Positions 26,313-35,326 of a DNA stretch of 64,000 nt are shown here, piece by piece. Source of the stretch: Methanospirillum stamsii (GTDB lineage Archaea > Halobacteriota > Methanomicrobia > Methanomicrobiales > Methanospirillaceae); NCBI RefSeq assembly GCF_003173335.1, contig NZ_QGMZ01000014.1:62001-126000 (forward strand), given 5' to 3'. The notes beneath the pieces were generated by a model. That model ran no database searches. It was not told the origin of the DNA and saw only the letters and a list, made by a program, of their open reading frames with translations. A program made the translations under genes and the position numbers. How positions within the stretch are numbered: position 1 is the first letter of the stretch; each line of letters opens with the position of its first letter.

Positions 26313-27668
26313 ATGAAAAAACTCCTCCCTGTACTCTTTATCCTACTTTTGGTTATTGCATGTAGTGGTGAAGAGAATGAGTCCGTAGATACTATTACGA
26401 TAGATGACCTGCTCAAGGAAAATGATTTCATCCTTGCAGAGGACTCGGGCAATATTACTGCACTCCAATTCAGGTCATTAATTTTCTTTAATGACAAGCA
26501 ATACCCTGAAGCAATCAATGCCTCTGAACAATGCCTGAAAGTTGATCCGACATGCAGTCTTTGTTGGCATATCATTGGAAGTTCGTGGGGATTTTTGAAC
26601 CAGCCTGAAAAAGCTGCTGAAGCATTTCAAAAAGTCGTTGCATTAGATCCGGATGATCCTATCCAGTATAATATTCAGGGTGTTGCGTTATCAAGGACTG
26701 GTGATACAACCGGTGCAGTTCATGCATTAGAGAAAGCCATCCAGATTGATCCCCGGTATGCTGCTGCCTGGAACAATCTGGGTGTCACCTATTTTGGTAT
26801 GGATGATATCGGAAAAGCACTTGAAGCGTTTGATCGTGCCATTGCTTTGAAACCGGATGAACCGGAGTTTTATTCTAACAAGGGATACGCCCTTCTTAAA
26901 AAACATGATTACAGTGGGGCCCTCTCCTCAGCAAAAACTGCCAGGAATATTGATATGACCTGTGTTCCTGCCTGGTTTGTTTCAGGTGAAGCCCAGTTTA
27001 ATCAAGGAAATTTTAAAGATGCTTTTTACTCTTTTGATGGTGGTTTTAATGCCCAATCAAATAGTGAATTATGGTATTATCAAGGCTCTAAAAACACCCA
27101 GATAACAAGTGATCTGCAGGCAATGGATGCATATTATAGTGCTGTTGCGAGTAATGTCAGATTTACCGGTTTATGGGACCGGACAACTGTCATTCAATAC
27201 AAAATTAAACGGTATCAGGATACTCTTGATCTCTATGATCAGATATTAGCCATTACTCCTGATTATCCAGCAGGATGGAAGAACAAGGGTTTTTGCGCGA
27301 TAAAATTAAGCAGGTTTGAAAGTGCAAAGGATGCATATGAGCGTGCAATGGAATCATTTCCAAATGATCCAGATGTACTCTCCGGATATGGATATGCCTG
27401 TGGTATTCTTGGTGATTACCTGAAAGCAATGAATAATATTAATAAGGCAATTGAACTGGAACCTGCTTCAGCTTCCGCCTACCTTTATAAAGGATTGACA
27501 TATTCGTATTATGGTCAGCGGGAAGATGCAATATCTGCCTATAAGAAAGGATTGGAATACAATCCACACGATGCCGAACTCTTTGAAGCATTATCTGATG
27601 TTCAGTTTAAAAATGGTGATACTCTGGGTGGAATAATAAACTCAGTACGTGCAATTATCGGATTTTAA
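26313..27668 (+). CDS. TPR-repeat lipoprotein
   Basis: 451 residues from ATG 26313, preceded by GGGAGG at about 8 nt; an upstream in-frame start at 26235 would destroy the signal sequence. MKKLLPVLFILLLVIACSG is a lipoprotein-type signal with lipobox VIAC. At least eight TPR units follow (for example AWNNLGVTYFGMDDIGKALE and AWKNKGFCAIKLSRFESAKD). It is probably an extracytoplasmic scaffold. Distantly similar in design to the TPR protein at 16566. Confidence 0.8.
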   Translation: MKKLLPVLFILLLVIACSGEENESVDTITIDDLLKENDFILAEDSGNITALQFRSLIFFNDKQYPEAINASEQCLKVDPTCSLCWHIIGSSWGFLNQPEKAAEAFQKVVALDPDDPIQYNIQGVALSRTGDTTGAVHALEKAIQIDPRYAAAWNNLGVTYFGMDDIGKALEAFDRAIALKPDEPEFYSNKGYALLKKHDYSGALSSAKTARNIDMTCVPAWFVSGEAQFNQGNFKDAFYSFDGGFNAQSNSELWYYQGSKNTQITSDLQAMDAYYSAVASNVRFTGLWDRTTVIQYKIKRYQDTLDLYDQILAITPDYPAGWKNKGFCAIKLSRFESAKDAYERAMESFPNDPDVLSGYGYACGILGDYLKAMNNINKAIELEPASASAYLYKGLTYSYYGQREDAISAYKKGLEYNPHDAELFEALSDVQFKNGDTLGGIINSVRAIIGF

Positions 27669-27673
27669 GACTG

Positions 27674-28003
27674 TTATGCATGATACTGACCGATATCTGC
27701 ATCTGCAATTCCAAGTTCCTTATCAACAGATACAATTATCCTGTTTAGAAGTCTTTTCACATCTGTATACATCTCTTTGTCAACCGGTCCTCCGGCCTGA
27801 TGCCACATGACTTTTTGCCTGAGAAGATCTGTTAAAGTTTCAACCTCTGTTCCCTTGAATTGGTCCGGAAGAATGAATTCGGTAAAATAGTCCTGAACTC
27901 CGGGCCATGCCTGTTCAGGTGGAAGAGAAAATTTCACCACCAGATGGCTGATATTTACCAGAAAACCTCTTCCAAATTTACTTCCCGGTTTGTTTGGAAC
28001 CAT
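27674..28003 (-). CDS. Conserved-looking hypothetical protein
   Basis: 109 residues, soluble, mixed alpha/beta. A beta strand FLVNISHLVVKFSLPPEQAW is followed by a helix-rich second half (TLTDLLRQKVMWHQAGGPVD, then YTDVKRLLNRIIVSVDKELG). I do not recognise a family. Codon use and the good start suggest a real gene. It converges on the TPR lipoprotein gene and follows the geranylgeranyl reductase-like gene after 31 nt on the same strand. Confidence 0.55.
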   Translation of the reverse strand: MVPNKPGSKFGRGFLVNISHLVVKFSLPPEQAWPGVQDYFTEFILPDQFKGTEVETLTDLLRQKVMWHQAGGPVDKEMYTDVKRLLNRIIVSVDKELGIADADIGQYHA

Positions 28004-28034
28004 GGATAATAATCAGAAATAATGAATTAAGGAT

Positions 28035-29198
28035 TTATCTATTCAGTATTGAATGGATACCTGCTTTCATGAGGATTGAATACGCAGGTAACATCCGTGG
28101 ATTTACCATGAGGGCTGCAGCAAGCCTGGATGGTCTGTCCATATCTCCTTTAGAGACAATGAGATTCCTAATTTTTTCATGAGACAGAGTGCTGATTAGT
28201 TGTTCCATCTCTACAGGAGATATTTGTCTACGGATATTGAATAATGAAAATCCTTTCCGAATTTCATGACCAAAATCTTTTTTCCAGGCCTTCTCATATC
28301 GTGCCATCATTGGTATAGTGTAATTATCCTGCTCAATGGTTTTAATAGCAACATCAGCAGCATGTCTTGCTGATCTGCAACCAGTGTAAACTCCACCCCC
28401 TGAAGTAGGTTTAGCCATTGCTGCTGCATCTCCGCAGATCAAAATGCGTTCATCATATGTTCTGGATTTTAGTCCAAGTGGTATTGTCCCGCTTACAAAG
28501 TGAGTACATCTGTCCTGGTACGGATGGATGAAAGAAAAAAACCTGCTTCTGACATCTTTAATTCCACAAAGGCCCACTCGTGCATGATCTGAATCAAGTG
28601 GAATTATCCAAGCGAAAAAATCCGGAGATGCATTGGGAAAAATATGTACCTGTTCCCTGATGACTTCCATATTGACATCACATTGAAGGCCGGAGAGATA
28701 AACCGGGGCACCGGGGATTCCAAGGGCTCTTGATATTACACTTCGGGGACCATCTGCGGCAATGAGCATAGAATATGAGATATCTTCCTTTCCATTGAGT
28801 CCGGAAACGGTTATGGTATGTTGTGTGCGCGAGATGTTTTTTGCGATGGTTTTTAATTGTATTTCTGCTCCGGCATCTGCACTATTCATTGCCATTTCAC
28901 GGTCCAGGATACCACGGTCTACGACATAGGCCATGGTTTTGCCGGCATCAAAAGAACAATGTGCATTTCCTGCTCTGATATCTGCTCCGGAGACGGTGTT
29001 CATGACTGAAGTGGAAGAGACTTCACATTCCTCAAATGCGTGATTTGACAAAAGACCTGCACACTGGACCGGATACCCGATATGTGCCTGCTCTTCCAGA
29101 AGAAGCGTTGAGAGCCCGGATTTTGCACAGATCCTGGCTGCTGTGGAGCCGGTAGGCCCTGCTCCGACTACAACTACGTCATACTTCCGCTCCATCAT
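28035..29198 (-). CDS. Geranylgeranyl reductase-family FAD-dependent oxidoreductase
   Basis: 387 residues. The N-terminal FAD-binding motif VVVGAGPTGSTAARICAKSG, the family motif IGYPVQCAGLLSN near residue 42 (CxG-type substrate site) and the second FAD motif ILICGDAAAMAKPTSGGGVY near 251 identify the family. Members reduce the isoprenoid chains of archaeal membrane lipids, or isoprenoid quinones and dolichols. Which acceptor applies cannot be read from sequence. The start could be either of two adjacent ATGs. Confidence 0.87.
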   Translation of the reverse strand: MMERKYDVVVVGAGPTGSTAARICAKSGLSTLLLEEQAHIGYPVQCAGLLSNHAFEECEVSSTSVMNTVSGADIRAGNAHCSFDAGKTMAYVVDRGILDREMAMNSADAGAEIQLKTIAKNISRTQHTITVSGLNGKEDISYSMLIAADGPRSVISRALGIPGAPVYLSGLQCDVNMEVIREQVHIFPNASPDFFAWIIPLDSDHARVGLCGIKDVRSRFFSFIHPYQDRCTHFVSGTIPLGLKSRTYDERILICGDAAAMAKPTSGGGVYTGCRSARHAADVAIKTIEQDNYTIPMMARYEKAWKKDFGHEIRKGFSLFNIRRQISPVEMEQLISTLSHEKIRNLIVSKGDMDRPSRLAAALMVNPRMLPAYSILMKAGIHSILNR

Positions 29199-29277
29199 CC
29201 GGTATGTACTCTTCCGGCCGGCCTATCAACCCACCGGAGTCATACATTTGTGTTCATGATTCCAATGGTGTAGGCAG

Positions 29278-29640
29278 ATGGAATCAGAACCTGAATTCAA
29301 ATATAAACAATGTATCATAATTCGCAATGATGTGAAGATGAGTTGTGGGAAACGTTGTGCCCAGGCAGGACATGCTGCAATCGGGGCGTATGAGAAAAGT
29401 TCTCCGACCTTAAAAAAGGCATGGCTTTCTGAAGGTCAGAAAAAAGTGGTACTGAAGGTCAATGATCAGCGGGCATTATTTGAGATAAAAACCCTGGCTG
29501 AAACTGCTGGAATTGCCGCTGTTCTCATTCAGGATGCAGGAATGACCGAGATTCCTCCCGGAACAATAACGGCATTAGGACTTGGGCCTGCGAAGAGTGA
29601 AGACCTTGATAAAATCACCGGTTCGCTTTCATTATTATGA
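29278..29640 (+). CDS. Peptidyl-tRNA hydrolase, archaeal/eukaryotic type (Pth2)
   Basis: 120 residues, full length. KQCIIIRNDVKMSCGKRCAQ at the N-terminus, AGHAAIGAY, the catalytic Lys/Asp framework and IQDAGMTEIPPGTITALGLG define Pth2. It recycles peptidyl-tRNAs dropped off from ribosomes. The stop overlaps the truD start by 4 nt, a common archaeal pairing. Confidence 0.96.
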   Translation: MESEPEFKYKQCIIIRNDVKMSCGKRCAQAGHAAIGAYEKSSPTLKKAWLSEGQKKVVLKVNDQRALFEIKTLAETAGIAAVLIQDAGMTEIPPGTITALGLGPAKSEDLDKITGSLSLL

Positions 29641-30905
29641 TAAAAAGTCCCTGGGATATTGACAAGGAGCTTGGATTATGGTGGTATTCTACCGAAACAC
29701 CGGGGACTGGCGGTAAACTGCGGACAGTACCTGAAGATTTCTTAGTAGAAGAGATTGGCGATCACCCTGATAGTTCCGGGCCGTACCTTCTGTGTAAACT
29801 TACCAAAACAAACTGGGATCAACACCGGGCAATAAAAGCAATCGCATCAGGCCTTGGTATGAGCCACCAGCGAATAGGGTTTGCCGGAACAAAAGACAAA
29901 CGGGCCATAACAACCCAGTATATCTCCCTCTTTAAGGTAACTGCTGATGATATTGAAAAGCTTACAATCCCTGATATCGCGTTGACTCCTCTTGGATTTA
30001 CTCAGCATCCCATTGATCTCGGAGACCTGAAAGAAAACAGGTTTTCAATTCGGATTAGAAGCATTGTTGACAAAACTCTCTATTCCGGATTTAATGAATT
30101 TCAGAATTCATTAGATGAGGGTATACCTAATTATGTGGGATATCAGCGTTTTGGTGTTACGCGCCCGGTTACTCATCTCATCGGTCTTGAAGTACTCCGG
30201 GGTGATTTCCAGGAAGCAGTACGAGTAATGGTTGGAAAACCAGGGACACATATGGGTGAGCATGAGAGAGAAGGAAGGGCCTGTTATCTTGAATCGGGTG
30301 ATCCTGCTGCTGCACTTCACCTGCTGCCACCCCGCCTCTCTCTTGAACGATCTGTCTTACATCACCTTGTTGAAAAACCAGGTGATTATCTGGGAGCAAT
30401 CCAGTCACTCCCACGAACTCTTCGTTCGATGTACGTGAGTGCGGTTCAGTCATGGTTTTTTAACCTTACACTCAGTATACGACTGGAAGAAGGTCGGTCT
30501 TTGACTGAACCGGATACTGGTGATCGGCTTATCTGGCCGGATGGTCGGACAGATCAGATAACATCTTCAACACTCCGGGCCGCAAAGGTTCAGATCAAAC
30601 GGGGCACTTGTTCGATAAGTCTTCTTCTTCCGGGCGGAAAATTAATTCCGGAAACCGGGGCGGATGACCGGATTATTGAACATATACTTGAAGAAAATGG
30701 AATAAAAACGGAGATGTTTGATAAGATGTCTTCAGTTTTAAATACTACCTTTGCCGGATCATTTCGCTCGACAGTAATGAAACCGCAAATAGATCATCAT
30801 ATTGAGGACGAAGATCTTTGTGTCCGGTTTTCGTTACCTCCCGGACATTATGCAACAAGTGTTCTTCGTGAATATATGAAGGCTGATCCACTCAATATGA
30901 CTTAA
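29637..30905 (+). CDS. truD: tRNA pseudouridine(13) synthase
   Basis: 422 residues. The TruD catalytic motif GFAGTKDKRAITTQYIS carries the active Asp near residue 87; PNYVGYQRFGVTRP near 161 and the C-terminal LPPGHYATSVLREYM complete the family. It makes pseudouridine at U13 of tRNA. Translationally coupled to pth2. Confidence 0.95.
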   Translation: MIKSPWDIDKELGLWWYSTETPGTGGKLRTVPEDFLVEEIGDHPDSSGPYLLCKLTKTNWDQHRAIKAIASGLGMSHQRIGFAGTKDKRAITTQYISLFKVTADDIEKLTIPDIALTPLGFTQHPIDLGDLKENRFSIRIRSIVDKTLYSGFNEFQNSLDEGIPNYVGYQRFGVTRPVTHLIGLEVLRGDFQEAVRVMVGKPGTHMGEHEREGRACYLESGDPAAALHLLPPRLSLERSVLHHLVEKPGDYLGAIQSLPRTLRSMYVSAVQSWFFNLTLSIRLEEGRSLTEPDTGDRLIWPDGRTDQITSSTLRAAKVQIKRGTCSISLLLPGGKLIPETGADDRIIEHILEENGIKTEMFDKMSSVLNTTFAGSFRSTVMKPQIDHHIEDEDLCVRFSLPPGHYATSVLREYMKADPLNMT

Positions 30906-30906
30906 A

Positions 30907-31596
30907 TTAAGATTTGAGCACGTGCCATCTGGTGATGAGATTCTCACCAGCAAGGAACTGCTCATCAAGTTTTACTTTTAAGAGGTCGGTTACATCTCGT
31001 GGGTTAAGACCGGTAACAAGAGAGGGCGTATTCTCTCCTCCGGCAATAAATGGCAGATGTATCAATAATAATTCGTCGATAAGACCCTCCTGAAACATCA
31101 TACCATTAAGCGTTGAACCTCCTTCTATCATCAGGCGCCTGATTTCATATTTTTCATAAAGAATTTTCATCAAATAAGGAAGGTCTACTTTTCTGGAACC
31201 ACAAATTTCAACCTTTGCTCCCTTTTCTGTGATTTGTGTGATATTTTCTTGTGTTGCAAGTTCAGAAACAGCAATTATCGTTTCTGCATCCTGAGAAAAG
31301 ACATTTGAATCCGGAGATATCTCTCCTTTGGATGAAGGAACAACACGAACCGGGTTTTTACCCGGAACATGCCGGACGGTAAGAAAGGAGTTATCGATTC
31401 GTATTGTATTGGCACCGACCATGATTGCATCAGAATCGGCTCGTACCTGATGGAGAAGAACCTCAGCCTCATGAGACATGAACTGCATCAGAAGTTTGGA
31501 TGAGGCGCCCTTTGTTACGGTTAATTTTCCGTCAACGGTAACTTCAGATACGAGTGTTACATGAGGACGATTAAGATGGCCGGACATACGTAGCAA
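30907..31596 (-). CDS. 2,5-diamino-6-(ribosylamino)-4(3H)-pyrimidinone 5'-phosphate reductase
   Basis: 229 residues, RibD-C/DHFR-like fold. RPHVTLVSEVTVDGKLTV at the N-terminus, DAIMVGANTIRIDNSFLTVR near residue 55 (NADPH site) and MIEGGSTLNGMM near 156 match archaeal/fungal RED enzymes of riboflavin (and hence F420/FAD) biosynthesis. The archaeal enzyme reduces before deamination, unlike the bacterial route. It converges on truD with a 1-nt gap. Confidence 0.9.
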   Translation of the reverse strand: MLRMSGHLNRPHVTLVSEVTVDGKLTVTKGASSKLLMQFMSHEAEVLLHQVRADSDAIMVGANTIRIDNSFLTVRHVPGKNPVRVVPSSKGEISPDSNVFSQDAETIIAVSELATQENITQITEKGAKVEICGSRKVDLPYLMKILYEKYEIRRLMIEGGSTLNGMMFQEGLIDELLLIHLPFIAGGENTPSLVTGLNPRDVTDLLKVKLDEQFLAGENLITRWHVLKS

Positions 31597-31738
31597 TACT
31601 ATTGGATTGATACAGACTAATAAATGATGTTTTATAAAATTTCGATAATTCGTTTATCAATAACCTATTGAATAAAACTTCAGTTTCTCCTGAATCGGCA
31701 GACATATCACTAATGGATTATCAACGATTACGTGAAGA

Positions 31739-32371
31739 ATGAATATTACTGCATTTCGGTATAAATTTGTCCGGTATCTAGAACCGATCGCAGAAGTATG
31801 TAAAAGAGCAGGTCTTTCCCCAAATATTATAACCATTTTATCCATCATTGCCGGGCTTGGTTGCGCTATTTGTTATATCCTGCATAATTTTATTGCAGGA
31901 AGTATCCTTTTATTCTGTTCAGCCATTCTGGATTTGGTTGATGGTTCTGTGGCAAGGATGAGCGGTAGGGAAACACCCTTCGGGGCGGTTTTTGATTGGA
32001 TTGCAGATAAATATGTGGATACCATTGTTCTCCTTGGTGTTGGGCTATCCGGCATTTCGATTATCTCTGATATTTTTGGAGTTTCACATCTCTGGGATTT
32101 TGCTATCGTTGCAATTGCCATCATCGGTTCAATGATGAATACCTTTATAAAACCGGTAACATATGCTGAGATAGGATTTACAAAAAGAGTTGATGGAAAA
32201 ATAGATGATCCGCTTGAAGGAATTGGGTTTTTTGGAAGGCCGGAAACAGTCCTGGTACTTATTCTTGGAGGAATATCTGGATTTATCTGGATTTCAGTCC
32301 TGATAATTGCGGTTTGTACCAATCTGTCCGCTCTCCAGAGAATTATTTATCTTTACAGAAAATTTTCCTAA
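31739..32371 (+). CDS. CDP-alcohol phosphatidyltransferase
   Basis: 210 residues, about six membrane helices. The signature D-G-x2-A-R-x8-G-x3-D-x3-D appears as LDLVDGSVARMSG followed by FGAVFDWIADKY, near residue 62-83. It condenses CDP-archaeol with an alcohol. The resemblance is nearest to archaetidylinositol-phosphate synthase-type enzymes, but a phosphatidylserine synthase-like role is possible, which matters because the converging neighbour is archaeosortase A. The 3' ends overlap by 29 nt. Confidence 0.88.
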   Translation: MNITAFRYKFVRYLEPIAEVCKRAGLSPNIITILSIIAGLGCAICYILHNFIAGSILLFCSAILDLVDGSVARMSGRETPFGAVFDWIADKYVDTIVLLGVGLSGISIISDIFGVSHLWDFAIVAIAIIGSMMNTFIKPVTYAEIGFTKRVDGKIDDPLEGIGFFGRPETVLVLILGGISGFIWISVLIIAVCTNLSALQRIIYLYRKFS

Positions 32372-33197
32372 TCTCTTTTTCATAAGTTCCGACAAGTGAA
32401 GTAGCAAATTCTCCTAATTCCGGAATGAGCCTGAAAAGACTATATGCCAGAATTATCAGGAATATAAGGGCAATTCCTTCAGCAAATATATTGTGTGCCC
32501 AGAAAAAACTGGAAAAACCATACTCAGAACTGCCTGAAATATCCGGAAGCCATGAGAACATCTGGCTGGTGTATGTCATGATAACTCCAGCATTCCTGAA
32601 AAGATTCAGGATGTAAATAACCGGAGCGATAAGTAAAAATGCCTGGATTTTTTGTTTTATGGTGGTCGGGACTGCAGCAGCAACACCCAACATAATTGCA
32701 ATTGCCTGGATGCCCGTACAGGCAAGAATTATTTCCACTCTGAAAAAACCATGCTGGAATGTATTCCATAATACTATATCCACGGGATATTGAAATAATT
32801 CAAGAACTATTGTAGTTTGCAAAACAACAAGAGAGATCAGGAAATTTCCAATTTCATTAATAAACGCAAATGGCGCATAAATTATAAAAGCAACTCCTGC
32901 TGCCCGTGTCAGATTTAATACTGCTTCATTTTCTCTGAAAAGTAGATGAATGGTGATAAAGAGGAATGGTATGGATAACACAGCCATAACTGGGTACATG
33001 ATGTTACTCTCTTCCATCCAGGCAGGAAGGCCAGATATAAACGCACCTATTATTGAAATCCATGCAGCAATCGCACAATATTTTCTGCTTTTTCCCGGGA
33101 TAAAAAACAAAATAAAAAAAGTGCACGAAACTGGAATAAGAAATTCAAACATTTGCCTAATAATCTGAAGGGCGAACAGATATTTTTTCTGACCCAT
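32343..33197 (-). CDS. artA: Archaeosortase A (exosortase/archaeosortase-family transpeptidase)
   Basis: 284 residues, about eight membrane helices. The catalytic set is visible: Cys160 in LACTGIQAIAIML, Arg201 in LFRNAGVIMTYT and His235 in FWAHNIFAEG. Archaeosortase A removes the C-terminal PGF-CTERM helix of surface proteins and enables their lipid attachment. It shares a TATA region with the divergent transcription factor S gene and converges on a CDP-alcohol phosphatidyltransferase. No clear PGF-CTERM substrate is encoded in this window. Confidence 0.9.
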   Translation of the reverse strand: MGQKKYLFALQIIRQMFEFLIPVSCTFFILFFIPGKSRKYCAIAAWISIIGAFISGLPAWMEESNIMYPVMAVLSIPFLFITIHLLFRENEAVLNLTRAAGVAFIIYAPFAFINEIGNFLISLVVLQTTIVLELFQYPVDIVLWNTFQHGFFRVEIILACTGIQAIAIMLGVAAAVPTTIKQKIQAFLLIAPVIYILNLFRNAGVIMTYTSQMFSWLPDISGSSEYGFSSFFWAHNIFAEGIALIFLIILAYSLFRLIPELGEFATSLVGTYEKEIRKIFCKDK

Positions 33198-33239
33198 CTA
33201 TCCGTCAATTTTGATGGGAGGATCTAATCTTTCTACATG

Positions 33240-33249
33240 TTATAAATGT
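33240..33249. promoter_or_regulatory. TATA box between archaeosortase and transcription factor S genes
   Basis: GTTATAAATG lies 27 nt (from its centre) before the transcription factor S ATG at 33271, implying a leaderless message. On the other strand CATTTATAAC could serve archaeosortase (start 33197) with a ~20-nt leader. Confidence 0.5.
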
Positions 33250-33270
33250 ATCTTTATCAGACCTTAGTAT

Positions 33271-33588
33271 ATGTTTTGTGAGAAGTGCGGTAAATTACTC
33301 AAAAATAAAGGTGGTTCGTTCGTCTGCACCTCCTGTGGTTGGGAAAAAACTGGTGCGGGCGATGCAAAAATGAAGATTACAGATAAAAGAAAAGAGAAGG
33401 AAATTGTAATCGTTGAAGATGTCGAAGCAATCCGCACTCTTCCGACAATTGCAGTCAAGTGCCCGCATTGTGGGAATGGAGAAGCCTTCTGGTGGCTTAG
33501 GCAGCTGAGATCTGCTGATGAAAGTGAAGTCAGGTTCTTTAGATGTACAAATAGTAAATGTAACCACACCTGGCGTGAATATGATTAA
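33271..33588 (+). CDS. Transcription factor S (TFIIS/RPB9-like)
   Basis: 105 residues with two zinc ribbons. The N-terminal ribbon has CEKCGKLL and CTSCGW; the C-terminal TFIIS-type ribbon has CPHCGNGEAFWW and CTNSKCNHTW, with the catalytic acidic hairpin RSADESE near residue 79-85. It stimulates transcript cleavage by archaeal RNA polymerase. Confidence 0.95.
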   Translation: MFCEKCGKLLKNKGGSFVCTSCGWEKTGAGDAKMKITDKRKEKEIVIVEDVEAIRTLPTIAVKCPHCGNGEAFWWLRQLRSADESEVRFFRCTNSKCNHTWREYD

Positions 33589-33702
33589 GCATTAATATCT
33601 ATATCAAAAAAATAATTTTCTTTTTATTTTTCTCATTAATTTTTAAAACGAGCCGTCTGAAGATTGATGTCCTGACATCAAAGAAAAAAACCTGATAAGA
33701 GT

Positions 33703-34026
33703 TTAGAATTTTCTCCCTTTTGTTCTTCTATTTGATGTCATTGACCTTCTGGACTGTACAGAAGTTCTGAACCGGAGGGATTCATTTACCAGACTCTTTA
33801 CCCACGAATCCACGGATACCTCAATCTCTTCCGGGGTAAGGTTGAACATACACGGCCATCGGATTAAATCTGATAATTCAGATAATTCCCATCTTCTGGA
33901 TTCATAATCTTCCCGTTCATCTTTAGCCAGGTTGCATCTTCCCTCACCACAATTGGTGGTATATACAAAAAAGGCACAAACCGAGCATGGCCGTATCTGA
34001 CGTTCTTCTGCCGGAGTAATTGACAT
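33703..34026 (-). CDS. Small cysteine-motif hypothetical protein
   Basis: 107 residues. Four cysteines near the N-terminus (CSVCAFFVYTTNCGEGRC) could bind a metal. The middle is acidic and helical (ESRRWELSELSDLIRWPC), and the tail is very basic (SRRSMTSNRRTKGRKF), which suggests nucleic-acid contact. Family not recognised. Confidence 0.5.
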   Translation of the reverse strand: MSITPAEERQIRPCSVCAFFVYTTNCGEGRCNLAKDEREDYESRRWELSELSDLIRWPCMFNLTPEEIEVSVDSWVKSLVNESLRFRTSVQSRRSMTSNRRTKGRKF

Positions 34027-34045
34027 GGTAAAATGTTGAGGTTGA

Positions 34046-34603
34046 TTAAAGGCTGTTAGTCTCCAGGAATAAGAGAAAACCAGCTATCATCAGAGCCATT
34101 AGTATAACAACTATCCATCTTGGTAAATGAATAAGTTCCGGAATTGTTTCAGCAGAGAAAATTTTTATTGAAAGTATTTTTGAGTTGATTGCCGGATAAA
34201 AATGAGCGAAAATCCCGGTTCCAATTAATATTCCGACTGCACCACCAACCAGTGCGTCAAGCTGGCCCTGACCGATTGCTCCTGCGACTGTTCCCGGACA
34301 ATATCCAAGTAGTGCAAATCCGACCCCAAATATTAAACTTCCAATGATACTGGAACCGACTGAACCGGTTGTGGTGTGAAAATGTATCCAGCCAAGACTT
34401 TTCATCAGATGAATGCCAATCATGCCGACAATCACTGCAGTTCCCATGACTTTTATTACCGTAAAATCTGTCAGGAGTAATTGATGAATGATGGTATCAT
34501 AGGATGTTACTCCACCTTTTTGAAGGCAGAATCCAAATCCTATCCCTATCAGAAGACCCAGCATTTTTTGTATCGTTAATTGGGAATGTAATCTTTCAAA
34601 CAT
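34046..34603 (-). CDS. YeeE/YedE-family transporter, second half-gene
   Basis: 185 residues, about five membrane helices. IGFGFCLQKGGVTSYD near residue 17 and LLGYCPGTVAGAIGQG near 98 are the half-repeats of the YeeE/YedE (TsuA-like) fold; family members import thiosulfate or related sulfur species through cysteine relays. The partner half lies 10 nt upstream on the same strand, so the two products probably form one pore. Confidence 0.85.
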   Translation of the reverse strand: MFERLHSQLTIQKMLGLLIGIGFGFCLQKGGVTSYDTIIHQLLLTDFTVIKVMGTAVIVGMIGIHLMKSLGWIHFHTTTGSVGSSIIGSLIFGVGFALLGYCPGTVAGAIGQGQLDALVGGAVGILIGTGIFAHFYPAINSKILSIKIFSAETIPELIHLPRWIVVILMALMIAGFLLFLETNSL

Positions 34604-34613
34604 GATTTTTTAC

Positions 34614-35138
34614 TCACAAAGAAAAAATAATCGTTGCCGTAAAAATTCCTGCGATAAAAAACCCCATTACTGCAACCAGGCTGGCTAATGACAATTGGGA
34701 TAACCCGGAGATTCCATGACCACTTGTACATCCCCGTGACCAGCGTGCTCCAAGCCCCATGAGAATGCCTCCGGTAAGAGCAAAAATGAACCTGATTAGA
34801 ATGTTGTCACTAATATTTAATTCGAAGGTATCGGGAATGAAAGAAAAATGAAATGTTCCAGATATAAAAGAAGAAATGAAACTTCCACAAACAATACCCA
34901 CAATCAGCATAACCTGCCAATCCACCTCTGGTGGAAAAAGTTTAAAATATTCTTTATTCCTGACCTTTTCTCCTGATAATATGCTCTCAATCATACCGGA
35001 TATACGAGAAAAAGCAGTACTACACCCAAGTGGTTTGTTTGAGAACAAAAATGAAAACCAAAGTAATATTCCAATGCCTGCACCAGCAATGTATGGTGAC
35101 CACCGGGGTTCCATTAACAGTTCAATCATACCTCTCAC
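34614..35138 (-). CDS. YeeE/YedE-family transporter, first half-gene
   Basis: 174 residues, about five membrane helices. GIGILLWFSFLFSNKPLGCS near residue 20 and RWSRGCTSGHGISGLSQLS near 132 carry the conserved Cys and the RGCTSG hallmark. Together with the next gene it equals one full-length YeeE/YedE protein. Likely substrate is a sulfur compound such as thiosulfate, inferred from family. ATG 35129 is an alternative start. Confidence 0.85.
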   Translation of the reverse strand: MRGMIELLMEPRWSPYIAGAGIGILLWFSFLFSNKPLGCSTAFSRISGMIESILSGEKVRNKEYFKLFPPEVDWQVMLIVGIVCGSFISSFISGTFHFSFIPDTFELNISDNILIRFIFALTGGILMGLGARWSRGCTSGHGISGLSQLSLASLVAVMGFFIAGIFTATIIFSL

Positions 35139-35326
35139 TTATCTTCCTAATACAGATTTGATTAGTTAGATGTTTTCAGTTAAAAAATTACGTTTCGATA
35201 ATAAATAACGGATTTAGTTGTTAAGAAAACAAATTTAAGTATCCTTTTTTCTCCTCATTAATGAACCGGTTGAATTACCCTGTGGAATAGGTATTGTTTT
35301 ATTGATTTTCAAATGAAAGATGTACT

